A stretch of 64,000 nt of DNA, taken from the NCBI GenBank assembly GCA_012295275.1, contig CM022669.1, positions 14,787,672 to 14,851,671 of the forward strand, in the 5' to 3' direction. This document shows, piece by piece, positions 13,364-26,376 of this stretch. The stretch comes from Chrysomallon squamiferum. Lineage: Eukaryota; Mollusca; Gastropoda; Neomphalida; Peltospiridae. The first letter of the stretch is position 1. Each line of letters begins with the position of its first letter. The translations under genes and the position numbers were made by a program. A model generated the notes under the pieces. That model was not told the origin of the DNA, did not search any database, and saw nothing but the letters and a program-made list of their open reading frames with translations.

Positions 13364-13594
13364 AAAAATGCTGTCCTTGCAAAGAAAGTGCTTGCGCTTT
13401 TTGACGTGTGGAACAGAATTTTTTGTCGTTATTTATCTCTGTACAGAGCACTGGAATGTTTGGAATTTGACGATCGCCTATTTGAAGATGTTTGCTTATG
13501 TAAGTGTTGTCATGAAATGCTTGACCTCGTTAGGACAGACAATGAAGAGAAAGACAGAAGGGGAAAACAAAATGAAAGAAGTCATGAAAGATAA
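13364..13594 (+). CDS. Uncharacterised ORF in complex sequence
   Basis: The frame opens just after a (TTA)n/poly-T tract and reads NAVLAKKVLALFDVWNRIF near its start. It continues with an acidic/hydrophobic mix (LECLEFDDRLFEDV), a Cys cluster (CLCKCC) and a charged tail, then TAA. No ATG lies upstream in the frame. The first in-frame Met is far inside, so it would have to be an exon or a fossil. A donor-like TTAT|gtaagtg occurs near 13498. The composition looks protein-like rather than low-complexity, but I recognise no family. Confidence 0.18.
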   Translation, partial: KNAVLAKKVLALFDVWNRIFCRYLSLYRALECLEFDDRLFEDVCLCKCCHEMLDLVRTDNEEKDRRGKQNERSHER

Positions 13595-13822
13595 GAAGAA
13601 AAAGAAAAAAAGCTAGAATGAAAGAAAAATAGTAGAATGAAAACAAACATCCCTGAAGTCAAAGAAAGAGTGATAAAATGAAAAATGGAAAATTAGAAAG
13701 AAGGAAAGACAGATAAGAGGAAATAAAAGAAAGAATGAAGAGTAGAAGGAAAGAAAGACAGTGTGATGTACAGAAAAAGCCAAGAACGAAATATGGAATG
13801 AAAGACAAAAATCTAATTATGT

Positions 13823-13846
13823 ATATATATATATATATAAGAAAGG

Positions 13847-13883
<37 letters not shown>
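13823..13883 (+). repeat. (AT)n microsatellite with duplicated AAGAAAGGTT insert
   Basis: Two AT blocks flank copies of AAGAAAGGTT. Confidence 0.9.
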
Positions 13884-13887
<4 letters not shown>

Positions 13888-14952
13888 AGAAAGGTTTTAA
13901 GTAGATATGATCGCTATGCAATTTAATTATTTTTACTGATTGTTCTAGATATAATGAAAGGAACGAAAAAATCAAGAAAGGAATAAAAACAGAATAAAAA
14001 ACAAATAAAAAAATTAGATACCATCAGTATGTAATTTAAATAATTTACAGATAGTTCCCATAAATACATTTATGCAAGTTTTTACTTTGAAATAAAGTTA
14101 TAAAAATTTACTGCTTTTTGCAGAAGTAAAGAATTCACAAAACAAACAAAAAAATAAGTTTGTATATTAAAATTCCATCACGTTTTAGCTTTAAAAATAA
14201 TGTTATAAGAAAATACTCTGTTGGTTGTTTTTTTCATTCAGCGCAGAAAGATGCGTAAAATAAACGTAACTTACGTTTTATTTTAACTACGAAATAATGT
14301 TTTAAAAAGTCGCTCTTCTTGTGCAGATGAACCACTCAGAAACGCAGTAATAAGAATCATTAAACTCATCTCCTTCAGGCTAAAGAAAAGGAAAAAAAAA
14401 AAAAAAAAATAGAATTATTTCATAAGTTTAGGCTTAATACTATCCAGTATTTATTTCCTTGTTAAAAGGTTGTAGCAAGATAAAAACTAAGGATGTTTTC
14501 CTGACTTCTTTCAATATTTCTTCTGAAGTTATAGCCCCAGGAAGGTTAGGCGTTTATATATTTTTTTTTTTTTGGCGAATAATAAGCGTCAAATGTACAT
14601 CATTTATATTTTTCTTTGCATAATATTCTAAAAGCTTTTTCTTTCGCTTTCTTAAGAGTATTTACAATAACGGAATAAACCCGTTATCGAGAAAGAATAA
14701 CAGAAAAAAACGGAAAGTAATTACATCCTTAGTTTAGTTTTAATGTGAAGAACACATAATCAGGAATACTTAGAATGTAAGAGGTAGGTATCATGTACTT
14801 GTTTACACAGATGATTAACTGTATTGCAACACAGGCAGACCTTTCCACTTCACACTGGACTGTTCTGTTAAGTATTTCAGTGACTTACGACAAATGGGAG
14901 ACAACTATTTATAATCAAACATAGGTAGTTTCTGTTACATGCGTGCGTGCGA

Positions 14953-15011
14953 ATGTGTGTGTGTGTGTGTATGTATGTGTGTGCGTGTACTGTAAGAGAG
15001 AGAGAGGAAGA

Positions 15012-15091
<80 letters not shown>
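14953..15091 (+). repeat. (GT)n and (GA)n tract just upstream of the signal exon
   Basis: The polypurine GA run ends at 15091, 60 bp before the acceptor at 15150. Confidence 0.95.
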
Positions 15092-15095
<4 letters not shown>

Positions 15096-15150
15096 GACTG
15101 AATGTGACACAAATTCAAAAATTTTAAATAGTTTTTGTTTTTAATTTCAG

Positions 15151-15217
15151 ACTTCACTGTGAAATGTTGCTGATCATTTTGTGTTTTCTGTTGCCGCTCG
15201 ATTCTTTCAGCGAGAAG
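15151..15217 (+). CDS. First coding exon: signal peptide of ADAMTS-like/papilin-like secreted protein
   Basis: The exon begins after a pyrimidine-rich acceptor (tttttaatttcag) at 15150, so at least one upstream non-coding exon is implied. Thirteen bases of 5' UTR precede the ATG at 15164, which has a purine (G) at -3. The 18 codons read MLLIILCFLLPLDSFSEK and end in phase 0 at a strong donor, AAG|gtaagtg. The peptide is a typical signal sequence: hydrophobic core at residues 2-11, with likely cleavage after Ser16 (small residues at -3 and -1). It joins in phase to the thrombospondin-repeat exon at 45640, across an intron of about 30.4 kb. A signal peptide followed directly by a TSR is the normal start of ADAMTSL and papilin proteins. 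The linkage rests on phase, strand, order and architecture. No transcript is available, and an unrecognised intervening exon cannot be excluded. Confidence 0.65.
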
Positions 15218-16212
15218 GTAAGTGCTTTTCTTCTTCTGGCGCTGAGTAATTACAAACCAAACAATGCTCAGTTGACTTGTACAGGCAACAAATATTATTC
15301 CTTACCGCCATATTTGTTCTCGATCTTAATCAAACCTCGACATATAACTACTAATTTTTATATCTCTCTATCAGTCTGTTGGTGGGCTAGCTGTCTATCT
15401 GTCCATCCCTTTAACTGTCTGCCTGTCTCTACTTCTGAATGTCTGTTTCGTATCTCTCTTTCCAGTAAAATATCTGACTCCCTTTCTTTTTCTGTCTGTG
15501 TGTCTCTCTGTGTCTGTCGCTTTCTCTTATTATTATATTTTCAATATATATTTATATATATTTGTGCACGTACTTTTTAGTACATACATACATACATACA
15601 ATCAGAAAATATAAATTCACTAACTATAGAAATATTCTGTTGGTGTATCAGCATGTTTCGTTATTCGACACCTCGACTTGAACCTAATTTAAGAGATTTT
15701 GACAAACCAAAACACACTATAAGACAGATCCTGAGGCTAATCAAGAAAACCAAACAACCACAGAATATTCCAGGAATGCGAATGAATGTTGGGTGGTAGA
15801 AAAAATTCAAAAAAAAAAAAAAAAAAATAGTTTCAAGAATATTTAAAGCGATGTACTTTAAACTAAACATTCTTTGCATTTGTGATATCTTTTTAAATTT
15901 TTAAATAATTTTTTTTGGGGGGATAATTCTGTTGAAGATTGATTTATTAAAGACATCACCAGTAACTTGAACAGTTTATCCAGAAGAGTGAGCGTGTTGT
16001 TCTGTGGTAAGAGAAAAGTTCTCAAACTTGGCAATTTGTCATATAAGTTATTTTCAATGTGTCCTGTACAGGTACATTTTTGTGTACACTAAGTAAGGTT
16101 CAAACAGAAGATTTATTGCTGCTAATAGTTTTTACTTCCTTATCATTAATATGTTGTTTTTTTTTTTTCAAATTTAATCATTAAAAGATGCTAAACGTAT
16201 TTCAGATCCAAC

Positions 16213-16220
16213 CATAAAAA

Positions 16221-16254
<34 letters not shown>

Positions 16255-16285
16255 GAAGAAGAAGAAGAAGAAGAAGAAAAAAGAA

Positions 16286-16318
<33 letters not shown>

Positions 16319-16320
16319 AA
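16213..16320 (+). repeat. (AAT)n(GAA)n(GAAA)n microsatellite
   Basis: Three adjoining A-rich simple-repeat blocks. Confidence 0.95.
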
Positions 16321-16814
16321 ATTTTCCACCAAACTAGCTTTGCATATAGAATACAGTACAATGTCTGTCCCACTATGAGGATAAGGATTATTTTTCTGTT
16401 GCCTTCAATATTTATTACTTTGAATAAAGCAGGGTTTTGTTTTTTTTTTCCTCTTTTTTATGAATTTGACTCTTAGACAAACAGGTAAGAGTTATTATTC
16501 AGATCGTCTGACGTGATTGATAGAGACACCAATCTGAACTTTATTCCGACAGTCAAGCCTACGTTGATATCCCCGCCGCTTTCTAAATGCACCTCTGCTT
16601 GCCAACAGCCAGGTTGAAAAACAGGTACAGGACAGAGCAAATAAAATGACAGTCTTGTGCACACATTGTTACCGAGTTTTTGGCAGCGAGGGAACAACAA
16701 TACTGTCACGCTATATCTGCAGTGTCAGCTAACTCCATGAGACTCAAAGAAAGCATTGTATTAGATAGAGTGGGATTTTTTTATTTTTTTTTTATTTTTT
16801 TTTTTTTAACTGTT

Positions 16815-17312
16815 TTCGTTAGATGATTACTATACGGACAAGGAAGATCTGGTTTTATGACATTATCTCAAAAGCAGATACGCGGAAGGCCGGAAAGTTT
16901 ATAAGTTTAGACTAATGGCGAATGATCAGTGAATAACGAGAAAGACAGTAATTACCTTCTGAAACCGATAATGCACTGTTTTTATTAGCCGATTACGATT
17001 CATGCACGGAAAGATCGGTTTTAATTAGTATAAAGATAATAGCAAACATGTGCAAGACAGCAAAGGCAGTTATTTGTAAGTTTAGACTAATGGTGAATAA
17101 GCAACAAAGAATGAGAAAGACAATAATTAATTTCTGTAACCGATAATGTACTTTTCGTTAGCTGATTATGATATGTACAGTACAGTTATATTTTTTTATA
17201 ATTATTATTATCTCAAAGACGCCCAGTTATTTATCTTACAAGAATAGACTAATGAGATAAGTAATAAGAACGAGAAGGACAAATAATTACGTTCTATAAC
17301 CGGTAATGACTT
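16815..17312 (+). repeat. Degenerate tandem repeat, about 170-bp unit, three copies
   Basis: Landmark TTAGNNGATTA occurs at 16819, 16985 and 17158. Landmark AGACTAATG occurs at 16909, 17084 and 17246. A third landmark, GAGAAAGACA/GAGAAGGACA followed by TAATTA and ACCGATAATG/ACCGGTAATG, also recurs in each unit. The spacing is 162-175 bp. Confidence 0.75.
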
Positions 17313-18343
17313 AACTATAATGAATGGTGTACAATTTTAGTTTTGTATTTACGAAACTACAGAAAGTACAGAAAGTTTTCAGTGTTTTTTAAAAGCCCTC
17401 AAATTCTCCCATTATTTAACTGTTAGAAAACTGCATTGTCATGTTAAGAAATACATTTAGATTAGTTATGCTTTACAGTTTGATTTGTTATCAAAGTAAT
17501 TAAAGGTGCCGACTGGTAATTTAAATGATTAGTTTAATTTTCTGCAATAACGATTCTCTTATATAAGGTATGCGTTTTAAAAAATTATTATTTGCGTTTA
17601 AAATGGACATTTTATATCGCAGATGTGTTTAAATTCACATATCTATTGATTCATTTCAATTATGTATGTTTACGTTTTTATAATATATATATTTTTTGTT
17701 ATGTCCAATTTACCTTGAGTTCGTGTGCTGTACTACTCGAATCACTGCGGATGAACACGCTCGAACAAGAGCGACGCCAGATGTGGGTGTTGATTGTTAC
17801 TCACCCACCAACAGTTCCGCCTTGCAAAACAATTGGACAATGAGCGAGCCATTCTTATGCATTGTTATCAACCTTTGAAAAAGATTTGTAAAACTTTAGT
17901 ATCTGTTCCTCAAGTTGACCATTGAGAACTTATTCGAAATAATTTTACACATCATAAACACCTTTTGAAAAGGTGGCGTGAACAGCGCGAAGGGTTGTTC
18001 AAAACGCGATGAATGCCCGAGTTTCAAGAGTGTTTTCTCAAGCACATTTCCAAACAGTGTCATTTTTGTACCGGCCAGTTCACCCGTTCCAGACCTTGTC
18101 CAAATGTTCGGTATCCCTTAAGGCCAATGTTTTCGTTTATCTTGTCTGTCAGAATTCAATTATTTGAAATTATTTATTCGATTCCAGGCTACGCGAATCC
18201 GGTGATCCCAGTCAACAGTTCAAACACCGGGTGTCGTTTCTCCACCCGTAATAAAATATTTCAGTATTCCATATATTTTTTCGCCTGTAATATAATTCTT
18301 TATAAATGATCTCTCTGTGTGTGTGTATGTGTGTTGCTCACTG

Positions 18344-18444
<101 letters not shown>

Positions 18445-18689
18445 CATTGCTTCTCTGCATGAAAGTTAAAGAACACAGTAAACTGACAATGTTGCTATTA
18501 CTATCATTTGATATAAAAAAACGAAAAATATTACATTAGATGCATTCATTCTTCTTCTTCTTCTTCTTGTCGGGTTTCGTTTATTTCACTCATTGACATA
18601 AATCACATACTTTTATTCTTTCTTATCAAAAACAGAAAATATATACACATGTGCACGTGTACCAGAGAGGACAAGGACAACGAAACAGC

Positions 18690-18980
18690 ACGACAAGTAA
18701 AATAACGTGTGCATGTATTTGGTGTATCGGACCCGACCGTTAACAAACGTCCTGCCTGCCTTACGAGCTCGGTTGGGGCGGATTAACATGTCGCACCTGC
18801 TTTGTATTGAGTTACCGTTCTACCTGCTCGTCAAATAAAACTCCACCGAGACAGAGTTAGCGCTTGTGTCGGCAGTGGCCGTCAAACACGCTCCAGTACA
18901 AAATGGCCGTAGTCCGATACTTTGTCACGTGGTTGGATTTCAAGCAGCGCCGTCTCCTGGCTGTGCAAATTAATGTTGTT
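18690..18980. other. GC-richer complex island in intron 1
   Basis: This non-repetitive segment contains several CpGs, a CACGTG E-box near 18928 and CAAAATGGCCG near 18900 (YY1-like). A 28-codon ORF starts at that ATG (MAVVRYFVTWLDF...). It resembles a small promoter or conserved element embedded in AT-rich intron. No downstream gene is recognised. Confidence 0.25.
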
Positions 18981-20285
18981 AATGTGTGAAAATACGACGT
19001 TAGAGACGTGAACAAAAAAAAAAAAAAGAAAAGAAAAGATAAGAAGTAGTTAATAAATTAGTTATCGAATAACGGGTCGTTTAAGCACAGCATAAAATGG
19101 CTGATTGTGTTGACAGTTTGTTTGAATTAGTCTAGTATAATAGTTTGCAAGGAAACCTGCATTTTTTATATTTTATTATTATTATTATTATTATTTTTTT
19201 TTTTTCAGTTTATGGTTAAATTACTGCTTTTCTATGGGGAATGTTTATTATTATTATTATTATCATCTAATATTATTACTATCATCATTATTTTTTTATG
19301 TTTTTTTTATTTGGCGTTTTAAACATGACTAGACATACTTTGAATTTTTTATGTTAAACAAATATATAAAGTTCAAAACCAGAATAAACAAATCGTGATA
19401 TTTTTACTTACATTTATCTAAAATTTAACAGGCGTGCGTGTGTTTTTGTGTGCGCATTGTGTATGTTTGCATATTGTACGTGTGATAAAAAAAACAAAAA
19501 ACCCCACAAAACAACTTACAGCAAAAAAATCATCATTTTAACGAGAAACCGACTGACGCGTTCAGATATGAAGAAAACACGTACATGATTATTATTATAT
19601 TATTACATTACGCAACTGTACATTCAGGTGAAATTACCACCAGCGTCAGACAATTCAAATAATTACTTGTACGTTGTTTTATTTTTAAACCAATTTGAAA
19701 ACACCATCTCTCTAGGAGAGAGTTAATGCTACGCAAATCGACTATATTTTATCATTTTAACTTTATATATTTGTATCACCACATACACGGTATCAGACAA
19801 TGAACGCGTGAATCAACAGCTCCGGTGAACCGTGAGATAACCCGTTTTAATTTAATTAGCTACATTATGTGACTTATCTACAGAAATATGTTACGTAACT
19901 TCAACAACAGAGAGAGAGGCTGTGACCGGAATAACAGTTATTTTTTCACATCTCGCGTTTATTTTATTTTTGATTTATTTATTTATTTTTTTATTGTTGT
20001 TGGTTTTTTTTTTTTTTTTTTTTGAGGGTTTTTTGGGGGTTCGTTTGTTTGTTTGTTTGTTTGTTTTTATCTTCCTTTTCGGGTTTTTTCTCTCCATTTG
20101 TTATTTTGTTCCTTTTTTTAACTGAAAGAAAAACAAATACAAAATGAATGTTCTGTATCGTGTGTTAAATTCTCTGACGCAGTTTAAAATAGACGAAGGA
20201 AACAATAAGAATTTTTTTCTTGTTTGTTTTTAGAAATATAGCTATAATGATAATAAAATTAAAAAAACCCAGTTAAAAACAACTG

Positions 20286-20286
<1 letters not shown>

Positions 20287-20338
<52 letters not shown>
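20287..20338 (+). repeat. (AAT)n microsatellite
   Basis: A pure AAT tract. Confidence 0.95.
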
Positions 20339-20340
<2 letters not shown>

Positions 20341-21458
20341 GATGATGATAACTATAATAATACCTTTTTTAACTTTTCTACACATGAACTGATAACAAGA
20401 CAAGAAAAAATTAATGAGAGTGTAGACAAGGTCTTATTTTAGAATTGTACTTTTTAGCAAGAACAAAAACATTCACACACACAAGAACAAAACATCAAAC
20501 ATGCAAACACACATATTTGAGTATAATTTTTTTTATTTATATTTTTTCCACTTGCTTCACGCTGCCACTCTGTCGATTCTTCTACAAGTAAAAAAATATA
20601 ACCAAGAATCAAAGAGAACGTAGAAAGTATCTTATTTTTGTCGACTATTCGGATTATGATGGAACACCTCTACAGATAAACAAGAGATAAAAACAACACG
20701 ATTTTTTCACAACCTTACAATCACAGTTTACACAGCTTCAGCATTTCAAAACAGAAATGATACACGAATTTTATTTTATTTAGAAGTGTAGAAAAAAATA
20801 ATCTTTCTATTCTGTCTACACTTTTCAGCTTAATCGTAACCACATCCCGGTACATATCTCTGATATTAAATTTAAAAGGAACGAGAGAAAGGAGTTGGGA
20901 AAAGCAGGCCTTGATGGGAATGCCTAGTTTGATTCCTTTGCTTTTAAATTTACTGTTAGTGTATCCATAATTGTAATTAACTTACGAGCACGGGCCGGCT
21001 TCTTCGTTATAATTATTTTCCTGCATTTGTTTCAAGTCGGATCGTATATAACAGATTTCTGGCAGGTGAGTGACATACATAAGAAGGGCGGGGTAATATT
21101 TTTCATATATCACGGATATACGTTTCATAGGGGAATTTACACATGGGTGTAATTTTTACGGCGTGTAATAATCGCCAGGGCACATGTAGTAAGAAAAGCA
21201 AACACAAAATAACGAAGACCATGTTACGAGAAAAATAATAGTATCTTTTTTCTTCTTCTTTTTTTCTTATAGCCTATATGCTTAACAAAGAAATAATGGA
21301 AATATGACACATCCAGCTAAAAAAAAAAAAAAAAAAATTAATAGATATAAAGATAAGTAAAAGAGCATTTTTTATTTAATAAATAAATGAAAATTAACTT
21401 CTTTTGGTCTTAATTCTTTGAACTTTGTAATAGAAACAGTTCTGCATTTCTTTATTTT

Positions 21459-21460
<2 letters not shown>

Positions 21461-21521
<61 letters not shown>
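21461..21521 (+). repeat. (CT)n microsatellite
   Basis: A pure CT tract. Confidence 0.97.
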
Positions 21522-21523
<2 letters not shown>

Positions 21524-21995
21524 ATGAAAAATAATAGCTCTGATTTAAAAACATATTTTTAAAAACATTTTTTTTTTTTTTTTTACTGGCGGATTTATTA
21601 AGTGATTACGAGTCAGGTGTCTCGTGTAAAATAATTTGAAACGCTTGATGACAGCCTTCAGCCTTTCCTGACGATTTTTATTTTCTTTGGGGCCAGAAAA
21701 GTCTCACTTGTAGAGATAGAACACACCGAGGTTGAGTCACAAGTTAGGCTGATAACCCACGCTGCTGATACGTAGGAAACAGCATCCGCATATCACATGC
21801 TAACTTGTTGATATAATTTTATCTCTGTTCATGATCCGTAAACGAACTCAATAAATATTATTAGCATGTAAATAAAAAGTATTTCTCCGGTTAGTCCAGG
21901 TTAAACACTTGAATATTTTTCATTGATATTCCTTCGTTATTCTTTTTTGATTTATCAAGAACGTATTTCTGAATTTCACAAAACAAAAAACAAAA

Positions 21996-22106
21996 ATGGC
22001 GGATGCGTCCAAAACAAAAATGCTCACATGGCTGTTTATCCGATACCGTTATTGTGGAAATGTAAATTATGTTAGACCCATAATATTCACGTCTGCTCAG
22101 AAATGA
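21996..22106 (+). CDS. Short ORF (36 aa) with ideal start context
   Basis: AAAAATGGCGGATG gives an ATG with A at -3 and G at +4. The 36-codon frame begins MADASKTKMLTWLF and ends at TGA. It is below usual ORF cut-offs. The start sequence also matches the YY1 core (AAnATGGCGG), so this may be a regulatory site rather than a gene. It lies inside the 30-kb intron. Confidence 0.15.
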   Translation: MADASKTKMLTWLFIRYRYCGNVNYVRPIIFTSAQK

Positions 22107-22499
22107 CAAGCGTAATGCCATAAGTGTTTATGTTAAGCCAGGAATTTGATAATTTTATTCAATATTTACATTTCCGTTGCATTAATTTTAGACAATCGCT
22201 TTGACATTTTGAAACGTGCCTAAGCGACTTTGTTATTTGCCTGTCTTACCTTACATTAGACGATCCTTATTACTCTTATCTCGCCTTTTCACTGTAAAGT
22301 GTTTCCTGTTACAGAAAAAAAAAAAAAAAAAAAAGAGAGGTAATAAAGTCCAACGATTTATTAGCACAAGACATGATATTGAAACTGTTTAAGAAACGCT
22401 ATTTCTGTGTTAAACCGCCATGTCCTGATAGCCAACAAGAGTACGGTTAGGAGGCCTGTTCACTAAGACATTTTTTTTTTTTTTTTTAACACAGGCTAT

Positions 22500-22501
<2 letters not shown>

Positions 22502-22589
<88 letters not shown>
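22502..22589 (+). repeat. (CT)n microsatellite
   Basis: A pure CT tract after a poly-T run. Confidence 0.97.
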
Positions 22590-22593
<4 letters not shown>

Positions 22594-23676
22594 AGTAGGC
22601 ATCTTTAAAATGTTTGTTTTGGTAGGCTAAAGAGTTCCCGTGATTCTGTTCGGTGGTTTTTCCTTACTCCCTGTTTCAGAGCCAACAAAAGCAGTTCAGA
22701 ACGTCTTCATAGGTGTTTTCATAGACCTGGTCGATGGGTATTTTCTTGTACGCTTTCAGCGGTTCATTAGCATTAACAAGAAATACTTCAAAAAAAAATC
22801 AAAATACTTCAGAAACGTTCGAGTTTGTATAACAGTTAATATATGCACAGATATGTGCAATGATTTTGCATAAGTCCATAATGTATATTTTTCTGTTTTT
22901 GTGTTGTGTATGCTACAGTAATTATAATTTTAATATTGGTATGTAATTATAATTATGATTGTGTGTTTATATGCTTATGTGTGTGGGTTTGTTGTGTACA
23001 TGTGTGTATAAATACGTGTATGTATGTATATATATATATATATACATATATGGTACAACATATACATGTATATATATATATATTAGTGAATAGGTATATG
23101 TATATGAACACGTTTTAACAATACACGTAATAATATATTCATATATGTACCGCCTCTATAAGCTGATGAGATGAGTATCTTGTTGACGAATGAATTATTT
23201 GGGTTATTTTAGCTATGCGCTTTCAACTTAACGTGCATTATATCATACTCCTCATTTAATTACAACGAAACACGATTTCATGGCGTTCATAGAGTGGCAT
23301 ATCGGACTTGAAAATGTGCCATCTTTTCAACACTGCAAAATAAATCACCTCATCACAAAGGTGTCTAATGTTGCCGTCAACAAGCCGTAATTTTATAAGA
23401 CCGATGTATAATCAGAAATATTTCGTTATTCAGAATTGTCTCGTTATCTGTTATGCAAGATACTTATTAAATAACGTTATATGCCTGAGTTATCACTTTT
23501 CAGATCTGTCTGTCGCCTGTAATTTTTATACTTTCTTTTTCTTTTTTCAAATCTGTCAATAGATAAAATATTTGACTTTATATGTACATATAATTATATA
23601 GCAAAAATGGCATTAAGATTCAGCCTACATGCAATCAGATGAATGTGTGTAGAATATTTTCACTTGCGTAACCACA

Positions 23677-23932
23677 TACACTATTACTACAGCTACAGCT
23701 ATTAGCATTATTACTATCACAACTAGTACTGTTGCTACTACAGCTGCTACTACTACTACTACAACAACAACTACTACTATTATGACCACGACATATATTA
23801 TTGCAACAACTACAACAACACCTACTACTTTTACAAACACTATCACTACAACTATAGTAACAACAACACCTACTGCTGCCACCACTACTACAACCATTAC
23901 CACTACTGCAGCTACTACAATCACCATATGTG
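23677..23932 (+). repeat. Degenerate (ACT/ACA)n triplet region
   Basis: ACT/ACA/ACC triplets. It opens a valine-rich minus ORF that is not credible. Confidence 0.9.
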
Positions 23933-24586
23933 CATGATGAATATTTTTTTTTTTATTAAACTTTTGCAGATCATTTCATATTACTTTCGCGGAAAATACT
24001 TTCTGCAATATTCATTTGTCATTTGTCTTTTTTTCTTTCTTTTTTTTGCCATTGACATAAAAAAAAAAAAAAAAAAAAAACAGAACCAAAAAAAAAATAT
24101 AAATTTTGATAATATCTTTGTTACTTTCTAGTCTTCTGTCGACCTCGTGTTGTTTGTCTTTTGACGATCTGCCCGCTTTTTTCACGCAATCGTTAACAGA
24201 CGCGCTGAAAATAATCACAATGAAAATGTCAGTAGGAGAAAAGAAAAATCAAGACCTATCTCCATATATATGTTTAAAAAAAAAAAAAATTAAATAAATA
24301 AATTATAAGACAACCTTACTGCTTTAAGCATGGTTAGCTCATTAACATATTTCAAATGGTTTAGCGGTGTCTTACTGAAAGAATTCACATCCACGTATGA
24401 CACATCATCTATACGAGTGGGTGGGGGGGTAGATACGTTGTCTGCGAAGAAATGAGCACGTCTCGTTTTTATTTATTTATTTTTTTATTTTACCGAGGAT
24501 AGTGAGAAAAGAGATTGCGTCGATTAAACAGGAATCTCCCGGTGTGATTTCTGAATGCGTCTATAACTCAACACGACAAATAAAAA

Positions 24587-24893
24587 GTAGCAGAAGAAGA
24601 AGAAGAGAGAGAAGAAGTAGTAGAAGAAGTAGTGATAGTAGTAGAAGAAGTAGTAGTAATAGTAGTATAAGAAGCAGAAGAAACAAGAGAGTAAAAGAAG
24701 AAGAAAAAAGGAGAAGAAAAGGTAGAAGAAGAAGAAGAAAAAGAAGAAAAAGTAGACGAAGAAGAAAGAAGAAAAAGCAGTAGACAAAGAAAAATATAAA
24801 AGTCAAAGAAGAGAATAAAGAAATCAAAAGAAGAAGAAAAATGGAAGAGGAAGAAAGAGAAGAAGAAGAAGGACAAGCCCACAGATGTACGTG
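24587..24893 (+). repeat. Degenerate (GAA/AGT)n purine-rich region
   Basis: About 300 bp of GAA, AGT and AAG triplets. The Arg/Ser/Lys-rich ORF is compositional. Confidence 0.9.
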
Positions 24894-25083
24894 ACATGCG
24901 CAGTGTAATTTATCATGAAGTGTGACAGGAGTGTTTACAATGTATTTCTACGGTACAATGCAGTTCTACATCGAGCATACATCACCGACAGAATACGTGT
25001 GTTATTGATACATCACTGACTTCCAGACTGAGTTACATCATCTTTCAGCCAGTGGACGCTGTCTTTCTTATTTAGATATGTAT

Positions 25084-25084
25084 A

Positions 25085-25127
<43 letters not shown>
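25084..25127 (+). repeat. (ATT)n microsatellite
   Basis: A pure ATT tract. Confidence 0.95.
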
Positions 25128-25128
<1 letters not shown>

Positions 25129-25231
25129 AAATTTAAGTTTATTTCATCTTAGAGGTTGTTACGTATGTTTATACTATACTAGGCTGAGTTATATTATCTT
25201 TCAAATAGTGGCCCTCATTTTTCTTATTTAC

Positions 25232-25266
<35 letters not shown>

Positions 25267-25977
25267 TACACATATAAAATTTAAGTTTATTTCATGTTAG
25301 AGGCAGATGCACATAACTATTTTTTCGATAACATTATTCATCAACTTAGTTTACATTATAAAATTTGTCAGAAATCGGTTCAAGATATTACCGTGGCGCT
25401 ATTTGAAACGTGACTGATTTATATATTTACGAAGCACTAGAAAAATGTTTACGTTACTGTTAAATGGAAGCATTTCGTAACAAAAATATAGGAAGGAAAG
25501 AAAGAAAAAAAAAAAAAAAAAAAAAAAAAACTTGTTTTATACATCACTTTAGTCCAAACAGAATTTTCAAGATTTGAACATATCTTTCTACGACATGACG
25601 TCATAAAAATGTCAGCGTTTGCGTATCTTCGTTAACTTGTTATTTTATTGAAATACAGATGATAGTTAGAAATAAAATTTTAAAAACCCCCAGATATTTT
25701 AATGTATACTAAAATACATTTATGCTATTAGCACTTACACCCACAGTTTTGATGTTGTTACATTTTCTTTGCACACATAACTGTCTGAAAGATCTTGAAG
25801 TGGCAGAAATTGAGACAAAACAAACAAAAACAAAAACAAAAATAACAAAAAAACACATACATTTACAGCTATAAAATAACGAAAAGATTCATCCACATGG
25901 TAATTCAAAAAAAAAAAAAGAAAAAAGAAAAGAAAGAAAAAACAGGAGAATATAACAGTTAACGATGAAATAACAAA

Positions 25978-26020
25978 CACACACTCACACACACACACAC
26001 ACACACACACACATGCACAC
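25978..26020 (+). repeat. (AC)n microsatellite
   Basis: An AC tract. Confidence 0.9.
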
Positions 26021-26299
26021 AAAAATGCATTTCTTCAACGATGATAAATTTTGTTACAAACATTTTAAATTCTGATCATTATTTAGTGTCATGCTGTTCA
26101 CAGATATTTATGATGCTTTCACAAGAGTTCTACAAGGCTTTTATGGGGGAAAAGGTATCTTAATTTGAAATTTCTTTCAGAAACCTCTGAAGTCCAATGC
26201 ACTTTATCTAATCAAACACCTGCCACAAATCACGCTCATAAAGGCCAGAATAGATTAATGTCTTACTTTTAATGTGATATGCATTCAGAAAAGAAAAAA

Positions 26300-26376
26300 T
26301 ATAAACACACACACACAAACACACACACACACACACACACAAAACACAAACACAAACACACATACACACACACATA
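26300..26376 (+). repeat. (AC)n/(AAAC) microsatellite
   Basis: An interrupted AC tract. Confidence 0.9.
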
